From the NCBI GenBank assembly GCA_038237515.1, contig JBBRYP010000008.1, positions 1-64,000 on the forward strand: a DNA stretch of 64,000 nt, written 5' to 3'. Below the pieces are notes generated by a model, which saw nothing but the letters and a program-made list of their open reading frames with translations, was not told where the DNA came from and did not search any database. This document shows positions 62,528 through 64,000 of this stretch, piece after piece. A program made the translations under genes and the position numbers. Position 1 is the first letter of the stretch. Each line of letters opens with the position of its first letter. The DNA comes from JBBQDZ01 sp038237515. Its GTDB lineage: Bacteria > Actinomycetota > Thermoleophilia > Gaiellales > Gaiellaceae.

Positions 62528-63510
62528 CCGATAGCCCTGATCTAAATACGAAGGCCGCTCCATCTGCCGGTTCGCCCGCGGCCGACCCGGCCGTTGCGCC
62601 CTCGCTGCCGGTCGCCGCGCGCCCGCGTCGCCCCGAGTGGATGAAGGTACGCGCGCCGAGCGCCGACTCGCGCTACTTCGACGTCCGGAAGCTGATCCAC
62701 GGACAGGGGCTGAACACGATCTGCGAGGAGGCTCGATGCCCGAACATCGCCGAGTGCTGGGGCCGTGGCACCGCGACCTTCCAGATCCTCGGCGATACCT
62801 GCACGCGCGCTTGCCGCTACTGCTACGTGCACTCGGGCCGGCCCGAGCATCCCCCCGACCCGCTCGAGCCACTCCGCCTCGCGCACGCGGCCGTCCAGAT
62901 GAGGCTGAGCCATGTCGTCGTTACCTCCGTCGATCGCGACGACGTCCCCGATCGCGGCGCCGGCCACTACGCCGCGACCATCCGGGCGCTGAAGTCGAAG
63001 CTGCCGGAAGCCAGCGTCGAGGTGCTCACTCCGGACTTCCTCGGCGTGGAGGAGCAGGCACTGACGACCGTCCTGGCAGCGAGGCCGGACGTCTTCAACC
63101 ACAACATCGAGACCGTGCGCCGGCTGCACGCGAGGATGCGGGGCGCGAAGGCGAGCTACGACGGCGCGCTGCGCCTCCTGCGCCGGGCCAAGGACCTCGC
63201 CGACTACCCCGTGCTGACGAAGTCAGGGATCATCGTCGGCCTCGGCGAGCGCAACGAGGAGGTCGTCGACACGATGCGCGACCTTCGCGCGGCCGCCGTC
63301 GACGTCCTCACGATCGGCCAGTACCTCCAGCCGAGCGCGAAGCACGCCCCGATCGACCGCTGGGTCCACCCCGAAGAGTTCCGGTGGTTTCGCGAGCAGG
63401 GCGAGGCTCTGGGTTTCGGATCCGTCTTCTCGGGCCCACTCGTTCGGTCGAGCTATCGGGCGGATGAGCAGCGTCACGCCGCGGTCGGCCGCGGCGCTCT
63501 CGCGTACTGA
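62524..63510 (+). CDS. lipA: Lipoyl synthase
   Basis: Radical-SAM enzyme inserting two sulfurs into octanoylated E2. The 328-residue protein has the auxiliary cluster cysteines CEEARCPNIAEC, the radical-SAM CTRACRYC and the C-terminal RSSY motif (LVRSSYRADE). An N-terminal extension of about 30 residues is Ala/Pro rich. ATG at 62524 overlaps lipB, deciding it over an upstream in-frame start. Confidence 0.96.
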   Translation: MTDSPDLNTKAAPSAGSPAADPAVAPSLPVAARPRRPEWMKVRAPSADSRYFDVRKLIHGQGLNTICEEARCPNIAECWGRGTATFQILGDTCTRACRYCYVHSGRPEHPPDPLEPLRLAHAAVQMRLSHVVVTSVDRDDVPDRGAGHYAATIRALKSKLPEASVEVLTPDFLGVEEQALTTVLAARPDVFNHNIETVRRLHARMRGAKASYDGALRLLRRAKDLADYPVLTKSGIIVGLGERNEEVVDTMRDLRAAAVDVLTIGQYLQPSAKHAPIDRWVHPEEFRWFREQGEALGFGSVFSGPLVRSSYRADEQRHAAVGRGALAY

Positions 63511-63523
63511 CCGGCGCTCGAGA

Positions 63524-63557
63524 ACGGAGAGGGCCACCTTCGGGCGGCCCTCTCCGT
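63524..63557 (+). terminator. lipA terminator-like hairpin
   Basis: Perfect 12-base arms ACGGAGAGGGCC and GGCCCTCTCCGT with a 10-base loop, 14 bases after the lipA stop. There is no T run. Confidence 0.7.
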
Positions 63558-63574
63558 GCGCTCTCGAAGCGACC

Positions 63575-63728
63575 TAGTGCGGCGTCTCCCAACGTTTCGC
63601 TCGAAACTGACGGTTCGCCGACGCCGCACTATTCCGGCCGCTCGGCGGCCGGCGGCCGCGAAGCGGCCGAGTAGTGCGGCCTCCACCTGCCCTTCGTTTC
63701 CGGTCGAACGTTATGAGAGGCCGCACTA
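63575..63728. repeat. 155-base double-hairpin repeat, copy B
   Basis: A 154-base copy nearly identical to copy A. All four 12-base arms are unchanged; differences are mostly in the loops (for example AACGTTTCGC for AACGTTTCAC) and one base is missing from a C run. It lies between lipA and a convergent gene, whose TAG stop is the last triplet of the right arm. Confidence 0.95.
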
Positions 63729-64000
63729 GCTGAGCTTGTACAGCCACACGCCCTGCGCGTGTGTGGCCGCGTAGATCAGCCGGATGGAGCAGGAGCGACA
63801 CGCGTCGCGCTGACCCGGGACGATCGCGAGATGCGTGATCTCCTGCCTCGGCATCCCGGGAGTCACGGTCCATCCGAAGGATCCGCCGGCACCCGGCGTG
63901 CCCTTCAGGACGCCGAAGTCCGAGGCCGCGTAGAGCGCGCCGGTCGCGTCGTCCATGACGATGTCGTTGATCGGAAGGTCACCGGAGTTCGTGGAGGTCG
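63726..64000 (-). CDS. C-terminal part of a BNR/propeller-type protein (partial)
   Basis: The last 91 residues of a gene continuing past the window: NSGDLPINDIVMDDATGALYAASDFGVLKGTPGAGGSFGWTVTPGMPRQEITHLAIVPGQ, then LIYAATHAQGVWLYKLS. The NDIV-x-ALYAASDFGV pattern is typical of BNR or VPS10-type propeller repeats in secreted proteins. A CxxC in DACRSCS could bind metal or form a disulfide. The stop codon belongs to the right arm of repeat copy B. The start lies outside the window. Confidence 0.75.
   Translation of the reverse strand, partial: TSTNSGDLPINDIVMDDATGALYAASDFGVLKGTPGAGGSFGWTVTPGMPRQEITHLAIVPGQRDACRSCSIRLIYAATHAQGVWLYKLS

Noticed and set aside
1..64000. CRISPR arrays, rRNA genes, prophage or classical IS elements
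   Set aside because: No regularly spaced direct repeats, no rRNA-like sequence, and no integrase, phage structural gene or DDE transposase was seen.

Overview
The window is a very GC-rich, gene-dense stretch of a bacterial chromosome. The gene set points to an actinobacterium, most likely a Thermoleophilia-type lineage (Gaiellales or Solirubrobacterales): C5-route heme genes, the futalosine menaquinone enzyme MqnD, a phenylacetyl-CoA epoxidase cluster, a GC-rich groES-groEL pair under a CIRCE operator, and many genes whose start codon lies only 6-8 bases after a TANNNT box, as expected for leaderless mRNAs. That placement is inferred from gene content; no rRNA gene is present to confirm it. 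There is no prophage, CRISPR array or classical IS element. The mobile content is two REP-associated tyrosine transposases (RAYTs) and several families of small palindromic repeats.

Layout. 0.2-7 kb: two unknown genes, a frameshifted ankyrin gene, and a tightly overlapping minus-strand operon (PerM-like protein, ABC ATPase, ABC permease, hemB, hemL). 7-16.4 kb: cell-envelope and housekeeping genes (M23-like protein, YmdB-type phosphodiesterase, two GT-C-type membrane proteins, GtrA, PRC-barrel, Pcm, a phosphatase-superfamily protein, a cysteine-less thioredoxin-like protein, a CHRD protein). 16.4-19.6 kb: 2-oxoacid dehydrogenase E1alpha-E1beta-E2 cluster 1. 19.8-22.3 kb: lipid kinase, TrmB-like regulator and TetR regulator. 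22.4-29.4 kb: paaABCD, paaG, a second enoyl-CoA hydratase, a UbiB-type kinase, a universal stress protein and others.

29.5-46.3 kb is a purine-salvage and purine-degradation island. A minus-strand operon encodes a BMP-type nucleoside/purine ABC importer (binding protein, ATPase, two permeases), a three-subunit xanthine dehydrogenase and adenine deaminase. Around it lie an 8-oxoguanine deaminase-like amidohydrolase, HIU hydrolase, OHCU decarboxylase, the membrane urate oxidase PuuD, a DUF3830 protein, an allantoate-amidohydrolase-like M20 enzyme and an MFS transporter. Together they can take purines through xanthine and urate towards allantoin and release ammonia; allantoinase is not in the window.

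46.6-53.5 kb carries a secreted propeller-like protein, DUF1272, mqnD, a DtxR regulator, an ornithine cyclodeaminase homologue, a YetF-like protein, a tRNA-Arg, ygfZ and a molybdopterin oxidoreductase. 53.5-56 kb holds groEL and groES with their terminators, promoter and CIRCE. 56-63.5 kb holds a NUDIX protein, an ASCH protein, a zinc-ribbon protein, a second E1alpha-E1beta-E2 cluster, a RAYT gene bracketed by its REP palindromes, and lipB-lipA, which make the lipoyl cofactor used by both E2 proteins. The window ends inside a BNR/propeller-type gene.

The most unusual material is the small-repeat landscape: (i) a 155-base double-hairpin element present twice; (ii) REP palindromes matching the RAYT flanks inserted in frame in both interdomain linkers of an E2 protein; (iii) a short palindrome that adds the peptide SNTVLQG to two unrelated proteins; (iv) hairpins whose outer triplets serve as stop codons for neighbouring genes; and (v) three identically spaced inverted repeats that look like the operator of the TrmB-like regulator.
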